The notes under the pieces: model-generated
Databases searched by the model: none
Seen by the model: the letters and a program-made list of their open reading frames with translations, nothing else
What the model was told of the DNA's origin: nothing
Part shown: positions 43,639-52,413 of the stretch, piece by piece
Layout: each line of letters opens with the position of its first letter
Numbering within the stretch: position 1 is the first letter of the stretch
Position numbers and translations under genes: made by a program
Source of the DNA: UBA2040 sp002384725
GTDB lineage: Bacteria; Bacteroidota; Bacteroidia; Flavobacteriales_D; Crocinitomicaceae
NCBI GenBank assembly: GCA_963926475.1
Contig: CAWUXE010000009.1
Span: forward strand, 31,490-95,489
Direction of reading: 5' to 3'
DNA: 64,000 nucleotides

Positions 43639-46266
43639 ATGTTTCGTTGGCCCCCAATCCTTTTATTCCTCTTACTGAGTTTATCGGCTTTCGCGACGCA
43701 TAATCGTTCGGGTGAAATCACCTACAAACACATCGCGGGTAACACGTACGAATTTACAATTACAACTTGCACTAAACTTACATCAGAAGCCAACCGAGAT
43801 CGTCTTGGAATAAACTACGGCGACGGATTTGTCGATACCCTGCTATTATTAGAATTCATTGACTACCCCATAACCGACACTAAGAAAAATATTTACAGAG
43901 GAAATCATACGTTCACCGGTCCTGGAACCTTTTTGATTTCGGTGGAAGATCCTAATAGGAATGCGAACGTTTTAAATATCGTCAATTCAGTTACGACTAT
44001 TTTCTGTATTCAAACCCAATTGGTTATTTCCCCTTTTCTTGGAATTTACAACAATTCACTTCAATTTGATGACTGTCCTTGTCCTGAAAATGCCTGCGCT
44101 GGTCAACCTTGGATATACAACCTTGGCGCTTACGATCCGGATGGAGATAGTTTAAGTTACGCCATTATTCCTTGCAAAGGGGAAAATTGTTTGGACATGC
44201 CGAATCCATCGGTTTTTCAATTCCCGCAAGCAATTGGTGGAGGAAATATAAACATAGATCCTGTTTTTGGAACAATCACTTGGGCGATTCCAAATATTCA
44301 AGGAGAATACAATTTCGCCATTCGCATCAATGAATACCGATCGAATATTCTCATTGGATACGTGATTCGAGACATGCAAATTACCGTAAAAGGAAGTTGT
44401 GGAAATGCAGCTCCCGTGCTGAACGCTTTTGCCGATACCTGTGTTTTTGTAGATAGTTCTATTGTCAAAAACTTTCAAGCCACTGACAGTGCCGCTTCGT
44501 TAGGAGATGTGCCCAGTTTGTCTTGGGATTATTTCGGTGCAGCGTTTAATTTGACCAATTCGCCTGCGATTTTTACGGATCTTAATTCGCCCGGAAACCC
44601 TATCGATGGCCTTTTTTCATGGACCCCATCGTGCTCCGCTGTTCGAGAAAGTCCATATTTGATAACCATTGAAGCATCGGATAATGGTCCTGGAGTATCC
44701 TTGAAAGATTTATCCTCCGCACGAATAAGAGTAAACGGTCCGCAGGTTGAAAATTTACAAATATCCGCAGGTTTAAACGAGGCGAATCTCATTTGGGATC
44801 AAGCGGATTGTCCGCAAGTAATTGGCTACAAAATCTATCGGAATTTGGATAGTGCGTATTCAACCTACAGCTGTTGTGGAAAAAATGAAGCGATAAATTT
44901 GGGGTATCAACTCGTTGGACAATTGACTTCCAAAACGAACACCACTTACAAAGATATGGGTCCATTAGTTGCCGGAAATAAATATTGCTATACTGTAACG
45001 GCCATCTACCAAAATGGTGCTGAAAGCTGCATGACCCCTCCTGTTTGCGTCGCTCTTCCTTTTGATTTGCCGATTATTACGCACGTCACGGTGGACAGTT
45101 CAAGTTTCGATTTTGGTATAGATAGCATTCGGTGGACGCATCCGCAAGAATTGGATACGTTGTTATACGCCGGTCCTTATCAATATAAATTATACCGTGG
45201 TGAAGACTTTGGTTTACCTGCGCAACTTATTTATTCTTCGACGATTGAGACCAGTTTACTCAATCTTGATACTTTCTACGTCGATTCAAATTTATCAACT
45301 ACGGCATTTCCGTATTCCTATCAGGTCGAATTGCTTAACAACAACATTCCAGTTGGCCGAAGTGCTGTTGCTCACAGTATTTTCATTGTCCCAACTCCTG
45401 TGGATAATGGTGTACAACTGAATTGGGAAGACATTACACCTTGGTCCAATTTTCAATATGAAATCTATCGCAACAACGGAAATGGTTTGCCGATGACACT
45501 TCATGCCACAGTCGACACGAACTATTTTTATGACCAAAACCTCATCAATGGGCAAGAACAATGTTATCGAGTAAAAAGCATAGGTCGGTATTCATTGACA
45601 AATCTTGCGGATACCTTGTGCAATTGGTCGCAGTTTATTTGTGCAACGGCATATGACAATGAGCCGCCCTGTCCGCCAGGAAATGTTACCATTACACCCA
45701 ATTGCGAAACCTTGACCAATGAAATTTCCTGGAATAATCCAAATAATAGTTGCGCTGATGATGTGGTCGCATATCAATTATTTTACGCTCCGAAAAAGGA
45801 CGGTGAATTTGTCGAGATTCAAACTTTCAATTTCGATACCGACACCACATTTGCTTTTCAGGATAGCAACTCAATTGCCGGTTGCTTCTATATTCGCGCG
45901 TCGGATTCAGTGATCTATAACAACCAAAGTATTCCATCGGATACCGTTTGTGTCGACAATTGTGATCCTATTTATGCCTTGCCAAATGTCTTTACGCCAA
46001 ATTTGGATGGTGCAAATGAATTGTATACTGCATTATTGCCTTACAAATTCATCAGTCGAGTTGAGTTTCATGCTATAAATCGGTGGGGAAATGAAGTCTT
46101 TTATACGCAAGATCCTAACATCAATTGGAAGGGATTTGACCAGACCAAGGGCGAATTATTGACAGAAGGTGTTTATTTTTATGCGTGCAAAGTCTTTGTG
46201 ATTCGTTTGGAAGGCGAAGAGTCATATGATTTGCACGGATTTATACATTTGATACACGATAAATAA
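43639..46266 (+). CDS. Large surface protein with fibronectin-like domains and gliding-type C-terminus
   Basis: An 875-residue secreted protein. A signal peptide ends near SAFATH. The N-terminal part (about 20-250) is rich in Cys and resembles cohesin-like domains (CPENACAGQPW, YDPDGDSLSYAI). Several fibronectin type III-like domains follow (for example GLNEANLIWDQADC, CYTVTAIYQNGAESC), and the C-terminal 85 residues are the gliding-associated sorting domain (LPNVFTPNLDGANELY, INRWGNEVFYT), a T9SS type B signal. A cell-surface adhesin is a reasonable guess. It is followed by ribE at four bases, an odd neighbour. Confidence 0.88.
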   Translation: MFRWPPILLFLLLSLSAFATHNRSGEITYKHIAGNTYEFTITTCTKLTSEANRDRLGINYGDGFVDTLLLLEFIDYPITDTKKNIYRGNHTFTGPGTFLISVEDPNRNANVLNIVNSVTTIFCIQTQLVISPFLGIYNNSLQFDDCPCPENACAGQPWIYNLGAYDPDGDSLSYAIIPCKGENCLDMPNPSVFQFPQAIGGGNINIDPVFGTITWAIPNIQGEYNFAIRINEYRSNILIGYVIRDMQITVKGSCGNAAPVLNAFADTCVFVDSSIVKNFQATDSAASLGDVPSLSWDYFGAAFNLTNSPAIFTDLNSPGNPIDGLFSWTPSCSAVRESPYLITIEASDNGPGVSLKDLSSARIRVNGPQVENLQISAGLNEANLIWDQADCPQVIGYKIYRNLDSAYSTYSCCGKNEAINLGYQLVGQLTSKTNTTYKDMGPLVAGNKYCYTVTAIYQNGAESCMTPPVCVALPFDLPIITHVTVDSSSFDFGIDSIRWTHPQELDTLLYAGPYQYKLYRGEDFGLPAQLIYSSTIETSLLNLDTFYVDSNLSTTAFPYSYQVELLNNNIPVGRSAVAHSIFIVPTPVDNGVQLNWEDITPWSNFQYEIYRNNGNGLPMTLHATVDTNYFYDQNLINGQEQCYRVKSIGRYSLTNLADTLCNWSQFICATAYDNEPPCPPGNVTITPNCETLTNEISWNNPNNSCADDVVAYQLFYAPKKDGEFVEIQTFNFDTDTTFAFQDSNSIAGCFYIRASDSVIYNNQSIPSDTVCVDNCDPIYALPNVFTPNLDGANELYTALLPYKFISRVEFHAINRWGNEVFYTQDPNINWKGFDQTKGELLTEGVYFYACKVFVIRLEGEESYDLHGFIHLIHDK

Positions 46267-46270
46267 CAAT

Positions 46271-46852
46271 ATGTTTACAGGAATAATAGAAACTTTAGGA
46301 ACGGTCGAAAAAATCGTTCCCGACAAAGAAAACGTGCATTTCACGATAAGTTCTGAGATTACGAATGAATTAAAAATTGACCAAAGTGTTGCCCACAATG
46401 GATGCTGTTTGACAGTGGTTGAAATCACGGGCAAGAGTTACGTCGTAACTGCTATTCAAGAAACCATGGAAAAAACCAATCTCGGAAAATGGGAAGTGGG
46501 GACGAAGGTAAATTTGGAGCGTTGCATGATTATGAACGGCAGATTGGATGGTCACATCGTTCAGGGTCATGTGGATACGACTGCTGAGTGCATTGCTATT
46601 GAAGATCAAAACGGAAGTTGGAAATATACTTTTCGCTATGATGGAGGTAGCCCGACGGTTGAAAAAGGCTCAGTAACGGTAAATGGAACTAGTTTAACGG
46701 TGGTCGATTCTAAGGACAATGAATTTTCAGTTTGCATTATACCGTATACCTATGAATACACGAATTTTCACACCTTAAAAGTGGGTTCAAGAATAAATCT
46801 AGAATTTGATATAATTGGGAAGTACGTGGCGAAGCTGATGGGTAAATCTTAA
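46271..46852 (+). CDS. ribE: Riboflavin synthase alpha chain
   Basis: A 193-residue riboflavin synthase. It has two lumazine-binding repeats: residues 1-95 (FTGIIETLGTVEKI, NGCCLTVVEI) and 96-193 (GHIVQGHVDTTAEC, VNGTSLTVVDS). It makes riboflavin from two lumazine molecules in the cytosol. It begins four bases after the surface protein gene, so transcription may be shared, though the functions are unrelated. Length and motifs are normal. Confidence 0.96.
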   Translation: MFTGIIETLGTVEKIVPDKENVHFTISSEITNELKIDQSVAHNGCCLTVVEITGKSYVVTAIQETMEKTNLGKWEVGTKVNLERCMIMNGRLDGHIVQGHVDTTAECIAIEDQNGSWKYTFRYDGGSPTVEKGSVTVNGTSLTVVDSKDNEFSVCIIPYTYEYTNFHTLKVGSRINLEFDIIGKYVAKLMGKS

Positions 46853-46859
46853 AGTGTAG

Positions 46860-46925
46860 AATTTTTTTAGTGTAAAGTGCAAAGTAACAGAGCTTCACCA
46901 CTTTACACTTAAAACCTTTACACTC
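46860..46925. repeat. Inverted repeat between converging genes
   Basis: AGTGTAAAGTG (46869-46879) and CACTTTACACT (46899-46909) form a perfect 11-bp stem with a 19-base loop, and further copies of GTGTA and TTTACACT flank it. It lies between ribE and the gene at 46932. It lacks a good T run on either strand in the right place, so it is a weak terminator at best. Confidence 0.6.
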
Positions 46926-46931
46926 CCTTAT

Positions 46932-47468
46932 CTACCATTTCTTCATCTTGCGCGCTAGTTTCTTTTTAAGGCGTTTCAAGACTGATTCTTTCGAATTGAT
47001 ATTGCCAATGCGAATCAGTTGCTTTTTCACCAATGCATCGTTTCGATAGAAGAAAAACTCGAAAGAGACATTCGTAATTTCTTCACGGTATAGATTAAAA
47101 AGTGTTCCGTAATCCAAGGCTGTTTTAAAATCATCGTTTCTAGAACTTAATTTGAAACGGGAGTCAAATCCGCGAACGGAAACCAATAAATAGGTGTCTA
47201 TTCCTTTTGCCTGAACTTTGTTTTTTAACGAATCGCTTGCCAAGTCAGACAAATCAGCTCCTTGCTTTAAAATATTCAAGGAAGGCCTCGCATTTACACC
47301 TCGATCGGTAAAAAATTCTGTCAAAGAAATTTCTAGAAAATAACGTTCATCTTCTTTGTTCATTTGACCAACAACTAGTGCATTGGTTAGGGTGAATCTT
47401 TCCTTATTCTTCTGTGCTACTGAAGTGAATGAAACGAACAGAAATGTTAATACAATTAGGTTTTTCAT
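46932..47468 (-). CDS. Exported hypothetical protein
   Basis: A 178-residue protein with a signal peptide (VLTFLFVSFTSVAQ). The mature part is soluble with mixed alpha/beta composition, and has a basic C-terminus (KRLKKKLARKMKKW). I do not recognise the family. It follows metF by two bases, so it is likely cotranscribed. I chose ATG 47468, at the signal peptide; upstream codons read in frame up to 47582 overlap metF. Probably periplasmic. Confidence 0.7.
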   Translation of the reverse strand: MKNLIVLTFLFVSFTSVAQKNKERFTLTNALVVGQMNKEDERYFLEISLTEFFTDRGVNARPSLNILKQGADLSDLASDSLKNKVQAKGIDTYLLVSVRGFDSRFKLSSRNDDFKTALDYGTLFNLYREEITNVSFEFFFYRNDALVKKQLIRIGNINSKESVLKRLKKKLARKMKKW

Positions 47469-47470
47469 AG

Positions 47471-48421
47471 TTAGAATATTTCTTTGGCGATGGATTTTAC
47501 TTGAGATGAGTTGGACATCGTGTAATAATGAATGCACGGTACTTTCGCCGCTTTTAATTCTTTCGATTGGTGAATTCCCCATTCAATTCCCACTTTCTCA
47601 ACGTCTTCATTCGTTCTACATTTCAATAATTCTTTTGAAAGCGCTTCTGGGAAATCAATATGGAAAAACTTTGGCAAAAATGAGATGTGATTCAATGTCT
47701 TCACAGGTTTCAATCCTGGAATAATAGGAACATCAATACCTGCTTTTCTACAACTTTCGACAAAATCGAAATACTTCTGATTGTCAAAAAACATTTGCGT
47801 AACGATGTACTCAGCACCAGCATCCACCTTGTCTTTCAGGTATTTAAGATCCGTTTGCTTGTTCATTGCCTCGAAGTGTTTTTCTGGATATCCCGCGGCT
47901 CCTATGCAAAAGGCAGTTGGTTCCAAGTCTACATCATCCAGCATGTACTTGCCATCATTCATATCTGTTACTTGATTTATCAAGTCTACAGCGAATTTAT
48001 GGCCGTCTTTATGCGGACGAAAAGTAGGTTCCGTTTTGATGGGGTCGCCTCTGAGTGCAAGCACGTTATCGATACCTAAAAACTGAAGATCAATCAACGC
48101 GTTTTCCGTTTCTTCTTTGCTAAAACCACCACAGATCAAATGAGGAACCGTATCAACATCATATTTGTTAATTAAGGCAGCACAAATTCCAACCGTTCCT
48201 GGTCGTTTTCGAGTAGCAATTTTTTCCAATAGACCATTGTCTCGTTCTTTGTAAATGAACTCTTCACGGTGATACGTCACGTTGACAAATTTTGGTTTAA
48301 ACTCCATCATAGGATCAATTCCATCATAGATAGATTGAATGCTTTTCCCTTTCAAAGGAGGCAAAATTTCGAATGAAAAAAGAGTGTCTTTTGCCTCTTT
48401 AATATGTTGTGTGACTTTCAT
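47471..48421 (-). CDS. metF: Methylenetetrahydrofolate reductase
   Basis: A 316-residue TIM-barrel flavoprotein that reduces 5,10-methylene-THF to 5-methyl-THF for methionine synthesis. Conserved motifs: SFEILPPLKG near the N-terminus (the Glu in EILPP), FVNVTYHRE, VLALRGDPIK, AYGYPEKH-like GAAGYPEKHFEA, and QMFFDNQKYFDF. Length is normal. It has its own promoter box, 16 bases before the ATG. The small exported gene after it has no clear link with methionine. Confidence 0.96.
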   Translation of the reverse strand: MKVTQHIKEAKDTLFSFEILPPLKGKSIQSIYDGIDPMMEFKPKFVNVTYHREEFIYKERDNGLLEKIATRKRPGTVGICAALINKYDVDTVPHLICGGFSKEETENALIDLQFLGIDNVLALRGDPIKTEPTFRPHKDGHKFAVDLINQVTDMNDGKYMLDDVDLEPTAFCIGAAGYPEKHFEAMNKQTDLKYLKDKVDAGAEYIVTQMFFDNQKYFDFVESCRKAGIDVPIIPGLKPVKTLNHISFLPKFFHIDFPEALSKELLKCRTNEDVEKVGIEWGIHQSKELKAAKVPCIHYYTMSNSSQVKSIAKEIF

Positions 48422-48438
48422 TTTTTGAATTGGACTAA

Positions 48439-48446
48439 CAAATATA
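48439..48446 (-). promoter_or_regulatory. -7 box TATATTTG of metF
   Basis: An exact TAnnTTTG on the minus strand, 17 bases before ATG 48421. Confidence 0.5.
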
Positions 48447-48461
48447 ACCGATTTTCAAACC

Positions 48462-49130
48462 TTAGAGTCTTCGAAGGTAGAATTCAGCTAGTTGGATGTC
48501 TTTTGCTTGAGTAATTTTAACGTTTTCAGGGTTTCCTTCAAAGAGGTGAATGGTATGACCGGAAGCTTCCATAACAGAAGCATCGTCTGTAAATTGAGGT
48601 GAATAGTTTTGTTCATATGCTTCTTTCAATTCTTTCAAATGAAAACATTGCGGTGTTTGAATAATCAGGTATTCGTCTCGGTTTACGGCATGATTTTGTT
48701 CGCCTTCCAACCTTCGCATGGATTCATTTATCGCTACAAATGGAATCGACGCAACATTTGACTTCACTGAATCAAGGGCTCTTTCGAAACAATCTTTTGA
48801 CACCAAAGGACGCACACCATCGTGGATCAAAACGTGATTTTCTGAACAATGTTCAAGTGCATTTTTTACCGAATTGAATCTCTCTTTTCCTCCAGAAATC
48901 ACTTCATGCTTAATATCGCAATCGTGTTTTGTGCAGAGCTGTTGCCATTCTTGTTTCCATTCTTCAGGCAGCGTAATGATAAATTGAGCTTTAGGAGCAA
49001 AACCATGCAGGCGCTCTAAGGTGTGTATTAAAATAGGTCGGCCAAAGAGCAACAGAAATTGTTTGGGAACATCGACTCCCATTCTTTTTCCTATACCTCC
49101 TGCTGTAATTAGAATGCTTAAGTCTGCCAT
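48462..49130 (-). CDS. ispD: 2-C-methyl-D-erythritol 4-phosphate cytidylyltransferase
   Basis: A 222-residue IspD, third step of the MEP isoprenoid pathway (dxr is also in this window). It has the nucleotide-binding ITAGGIGKRMGVDVPKQF, the LIHDGVRPLVSKD motif and TPQCFHLKEL. The first Ala of the usual AAGxG motif is replaced by Thr. ATG 49130 gives the normal N-terminus; a TTG four codons earlier is in frame. It may be cotranscribed with the DUF6341-like gene upstream, though a terminator lies between. Confidence 0.95.
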   Translation of the reverse strand: MADLSILITAGGIGKRMGVDVPKQFLLLFGRPILIHTLERLHGFAPKAQFIITLPEEWKQEWQQLCTKHDCDIKHEVISGGKERFNSVKNALEHCSENHVLIHDGVRPLVSKDCFERALDSVKSNVASIPFVAINESMRRLEGEQNHAVNRDEYLIIQTPQCFHLKELKEAYEQNYSPQFTDDASVMEASGHTIHLFEGNPENVKITQAKDIQLAEFYLRRL

Positions 49131-49140
49131 GTCTGTGAAC

Positions 49141-49186
49141 AAAAAAAGGTCATTAGTCCCGATAGCAATCAGGATTAATGACCTTC
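49141..49186 (-). terminator. Terminator after the DUF6341-like gene
   Basis: AAGGTCATTAGTCC and GGATTAATGACCTT form a stem of about 14 bp with mismatches near the loop, followed on the minus strand by seven T. Confidence 0.85.
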
Positions 49187-49203
49187 AACTATTTTGAATT
49201 TTT

Positions 49204-49395
49204 TTACTTCAGTTGATCTTTGTTGTCTGCTGCTTGTTGGTTGAATTTTTTCTGCATGTTTAACCAATAAAACAAACCTACAAATCCAAGAACAATAAAA
49301 CTATAATTGAAAATGTTGCCTACCATTTCAAAAGGGATAAAAAGGTAATCAGCAAACAAGGTGCCAATTCCGTAAAATATCGTTGTAGAGCTCAT
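49204..49395 (-). CDS. DUF6341-like small membrane protein
   Basis: A 63-residue protein with one or two membrane helices (IFYGIGTLFADYLFIPFE and YSFIVLGFVGLFYWL) and a charged tail (KKFNQQAADNKDQLK). It resembles the DUF6341 family, a short Bacteroidota membrane protein of unknown function. A strong terminator follows. Start ATG 49395; the gene upstream is divergent. Confidence 0.7.
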   Translation of the reverse strand: MSSTTIFYGIGTLFADYLFIPFEMVGNIFNYSFIVLGFVGLFYWLNMQKKFNQQAADNKDQLK

Positions 49396-49485
49396 TATTC
49401 TTTATTTTTGAGTACAAAGTAAATAAAAAAATCACAAAGAACTTTCTCTTGAGGGAATAATATCGACTGATTTCTGTAAGAATCT

Positions 49486-49493
49486 TAAATTTG
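49486..49493 (+). promoter_or_regulatory. -7 box TAAATTTG before the bestrophin gene
   Basis: An exact TAnnTTTG, 17 bases before ATG 49511. Confidence 0.5.
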
Positions 49494-49510
49494 AGGTAAA
49501 TAAGGTCCAC

Positions 49511-50377
49511 ATGATCAATTATAATCCGAAAAGTTGGTTTCAACTGATATTTGCCATGCATAAGAGCGATACACTGCGTATTTTATGGAAAGAGCTACTG
49601 TACATCGGTATTTTCACTGTTTTTATTGACTTTATTGTCATGACTTATTTCGGCCATGTGACGGTTCTGGGGAACTTGGTTGCCGTTTATTCCTTGGTAG
49701 GTTTTGTTATTTCACTTTTACTTGTTTTTCGCACCAACACAGCATATGATCGCTGGTGGGAAGGACGTAAAAAATGGGGAGAAATGGTAAACGATACACG
49801 AAATTTGTCTTCAAAACTATCCGTTCTAGTTGAAGCAGAAGAAGATAGAGATTTTTTCAAGCGTATGATTCCCAACTTTGTTTATGCAGCAAAGGAGCAT
49901 TTGCGAATAGGTGTAGATATTTCGCAACTGGATTTTAATGAAGTGGAAATAAAACACTTCATTTCAAAGCGGCACATACCGCTTAGCATTTCAAATTCGA
50001 TTTATGCTCGGTTGATTCACCTGCGAAACAAAGGAGTACTTTCTCAAGAAGATTTATTTTTACTGGATAAAAACCTAAATGCATTAATGGACAGTTTAGG
50101 AGCATGTGAAAGGATAAAAAATACTCCAATTCCTTATTCCTATTCCATTTTCATCAAAAAATTCATCTTCGTTTATGTCACCACTTTGCCTTTGGCCTTC
50201 GTGACTATTTTCGGCTATTACTCTGCACTCATTGCCACTTTTGTGTTTTACGTATTGGTGAGTATGGAAGTTTTGGCAGAAGAAATTGAAGATCCATTTG
50301 GCACCGATGACAACGATTTACCAACCGATCAACTTTGTGAGCTGATAAAGGCGAATGTAGAGGAGGTTTTTGGATAA
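49511..50377 (+). CDS. Bestrophin-family anion channel
   Basis: A 288-residue membrane protein of the bacterial bestrophin (UPF0187) family, which forms pentameric anion channels in the inner membrane. The motif FRTNTAYDRWWEGRKKWGEMVN is the family core near residues 75-95. Four hydrophobic segments are visible (about 25-45, 50-72, 215-235, 237-260). The C-terminal acidic region EIEDPFGTDDNDLP is the conserved calcium-belt-like motif of the family. It is monocistronic and divergent from DUF6341. Confidence 0.92.
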   Translation: MINYNPKSWFQLIFAMHKSDTLRILWKELLYIGIFTVFIDFIVMTYFGHVTVLGNLVAVYSLVGFVISLLLVFRTNTAYDRWWEGRKKWGEMVNDTRNLSSKLSVLVEAEEDRDFFKRMIPNFVYAAKEHLRIGVDISQLDFNEVEIKHFISKRHIPLSISNSIYARLIHLRNKGVLSQEDLFLLDKNLNALMDSLGACERIKNTPIPYSYSIFIKKFIFVYVTTLPLAFVTIFGYYSALIATFVFYVLVSMEVLAEEIEDPFGTDDNDLPTDQLCELIKANVEEVFG

Positions 50378-50438
50378 TTTTAATAACTACGTACATTTTA
50401 CTCTTTCGTTCCTTAGAGTATAAATAAAACTTAGAAAC

Positions 50439-50625
50439 ATGAAATTTCTTACACTAGCTTTCTTTTTTTTTCCCTTTTTCAGGAATGAGTCAAACAATAG
50501 ACTCTATTGCCTATACTGCTGAAGGGGCATTGTTTCCCGCCTACTATGCGTTGCGTAAAAAGTAAACAGCAGACAAAAAAAGCTGTGAAGACTTTAAGAA
50601 GTTCGTGAAGAAGACTGTGCGGTAA
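50439..50625 (+). pseudogene. Small exported protein gene, frameshifted
   Basis: ATG 50439 starts a signal peptide (KFLTLAFFFFPFF). In the T-rich run the frame must shift by one base to continue FSGMSQTIDSIAYTAEG and ALFPAYYALRKK, then a TAA at 50563, then TADKKSCEDFKKFVKKTVR and TAA 50625. The protein-like frame after the signal suggests a small dead gene with a frameshift and a stop. No family is recognised. Confidence 0.5.
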
Positions 50626-50655
50626 TTTCAAGTCAAACTTATATAAACGTATAAT

Positions 50656-51930
50656 TTAGTTGAGACTGTTGATTTCTTGAGAAAAAATTATTGAAACTTC
50701 TTCCACAACACCCATGGCCGCTTTTTCTCCTGAAAGGATAGCTGCATTTAAAGAACCGTTTAATTGAGTGTCCCCCGCCAAAAATATAGTAGCTGTTATA
50801 CGTGTTTCAGAAGGAAAAATATCGTATTGAATATTCTTTAATCCGGGTAATGCCTTCGGAATGGTGAACTGCTTAATGAAGGTGCAATTATCAATCCTGC
50901 AGTTCTTTTTTAATTCCTTTTTCACTTGCTCAACAAGTAAATCATTTGACAGGTTTCGATTATCAATTACGGTTACTGAAAGCAATTCTTTATTTGGATT
51001 TAATTCGGTTTTGAGACTGGTGTGGTAAAATATATTGTTGATCAATCCCTCTTCGTTGGGAACAAGGCCTATCAATTTTTTAGTAATTTGCTTGCTTTCA
51101 GTCTCGAAATATAAGGTATAACAAGACTTCCATTCTGTTTCTTGATCATTTAAATTGGAAATCAAATTACTTGCGTCAGTTGCTATTATAGTAAAAGTAC
51201 TTTCCAATTTTGTTTTGTCAATAAGCGTTATCTGCCCATCCATAACTGATTCCACTTTTTTGTTGAATTTGAAAGAAGTATTTTTTAAGTTTTGAAATAG
51301 TTGCTTGGGAATAGCCTCCATCCCAGATTTTGGTATTGCTGCATGTCCTTCTCCAAACATTTTAAATACAAACTCAAACATTCTACTAGAAGTTTCAAGT
51401 TTCGTTTCAAGAAAAATGCCGCTGAAAAAGGGCTTGAAAAAGTCTCGTATTATTTTATCAGAGAAACCATAATCGGTCAAATATGAAAGTGTCGATTGCT
51501 CTTTCTCTAAAAAGATTTCTTCTATCTTTTTTTTCTTCAAAGCGTTATTGAGTTTCACAATTTTGAGCTTATCCAAAATATTTCCTATCCTAGAAAAAAC
51601 GGTAGGCCAGAGGAAAAACAAATCTCTTAACGGGTCACCAATTATTTTTTGCTTCTGCGCTTTGAATATGGTCGACCCAGATAAGATCTTTTGTAAATCC
51701 AAAGCCTCAAAATTTAGATATTTCTGAGCAGCTGGGTAAGCAGTCAATAAGACTTGAAAGCCATGGTCTAATTGATAGCCATTTACAATATCCGTTTTTA
51801 CTCTACCTCCTACTCTTTCTGTAGCTTCGATAACAGTAGGATAAAAACCATTTTCTTCTAAAACTTTGGCAGCAATAAGTCCACTTACCCCGGCTCCAAT
51901 TATATGGATTTTATAGTCTTTTTTATTCAT
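50656..51930 (-). CDS. FAD-dependent amine oxidase / phytoene desaturase-like protein
   Basis: A 424-residue flavoprotein. It has the dinucleotide-binding motif IIGAGVSGLIAA, the RVGGRVKTD motif that contacts FAD, and a C-terminal FAD motif in FLAGDTQLNGSLNAAILSG. It belongs to the broad amine oxidase family with protoporphyrinogen oxidase and carotenoid desaturase-type members. The substrate cannot be inferred. It stands alone. Start ATG 51930 is directly before the first strand of the FAD domain. Confidence 0.88.
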   Translation of the reverse strand: MNKKDYKIHIIGAGVSGLIAAKVLEENGFYPTVIEATERVGGRVKTDIVNGYQLDHGFQVLLTAYPAAQKYLNFEALDLQKILSGSTIFKAQKQKIIGDPLRDLFFLWPTVFSRIGNILDKLKIVKLNNALKKKKIEEIFLEKEQSTLSYLTDYGFSDKIIRDFFKPFFSGIFLETKLETSSRMFEFVFKMFGEGHAAIPKSGMEAIPKQLFQNLKNTSFKFNKKVESVMDGQITLIDKTKLESTFTIIATDASNLISNLNDQETEWKSCYTLYFETESKQITKKLIGLVPNEEGLINNIFYHTSLKTELNPNKELLSVTVIDNRNLSNDLLVEQVKKELKKNCRIDNCTFIKQFTIPKALPGLKNIQYDIFPSETRITATIFLAGDTQLNGSLNAAILSGEKAAMGVVEEVSIIFSQEINSLN

Positions 51931-52003
51931 CTTTATTCATCAGGATTTACTTTTAAATCTAGTTTTCGAACATAAGTTTGTTTGGAACAAGCAACAACAT
52001 AAA

Positions 52004-52162
52004 TCACAAAAAAGCCTCGACAAATTGTGGGTTTTGTTTTGTTAAATCTTGAAACAATTCACGCTTAAAAAGTGAATAGTCTATGTAAAGTTGTTTAGTG
52101 ATTTCTTCCTCTTGGCTCAGAGAGCCCTCTTTTAGTTTTTTAGGTATCTGATTTTTAGCTAT
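52004..52162 (-). CDS. Small open frame without a normal start codon
   Basis: Between the oxidase and the tRNA gene, a 52-codon frame closes at TGA 52004-52006. It reads like real protein, with a helix-forming sequence such as GSLSQEEEITKQLYIDYSLF and KRELFQDLTKQNPQFVEAFL. It begins after a TAA at 52163 with ATA and contains no ATG, GTG or early TTG. It could be a 5'-truncated gene, or start at ATA. No family is recognised. Confidence is low. Confidence 0.3.
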   Translation of the reverse strand: MAKNQIPKKLKEGSLSQEEEITKQLYIDYSLFKRELFQDLTKQNPQFVEAFL

Positions 52163-52202
52163 TTATAATAATTAATAATGGTAAATATACCGATTTAACT
52201 AA

Positions 52203-52235
52203 AAAACGGTTACACTATAAAAGTATAACCGTTTT
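52203..52235 (-). terminator. Terminator after tRNA-Asn
   Basis: AAAACGGTTA (52203-52212) pairs with TAACCGTTTT (52226-52235) with a 13-base loop, followed by TTTTTTAG on the minus strand. It lies 14 bases after the tRNA. Confidence 0.8.
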
Positions 52236-52249
52236 ATTATTACAAGTAG

Positions 52250-52323
52250 CTCTTCCTCTTGGGCTCGAACCAAGGACCCTCTGATTAACAGTCAGATGCT
52301 CTAACCAACTGAGCTAAGGAAGA
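52250..52323 (-). tRNA. tRNA-Asn (anticodon GUU)
   Basis: Read on the minus strand: acceptor TCTTCCT pairs with AGGAAGA, then TAGCTCAGTTGG in the D arm, anticodon stem with loop CTGTTAA (anticodon GTT at 52289-52287), and TTCGAGC in the T arm. The discriminator is G and CCA is not encoded. All arms pair. The length is 74 bases. This is the only tRNA in the window. Confidence 0.96.
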
Positions 52324-52413
52324 ATCTAAATCACGTTTATCAGCCGTAGGCCTCTAAAAGCGATTGCAAATATAATCAAAGAAAAATTACGTTCAAGGAA
52401 AAAATCAAAAAAA

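Noticed and set aside
52250..52323. tRNA-Asn as an integration site
   Set aside because: No integrase gene and no repeated 3' end of the tRNA was found near it.
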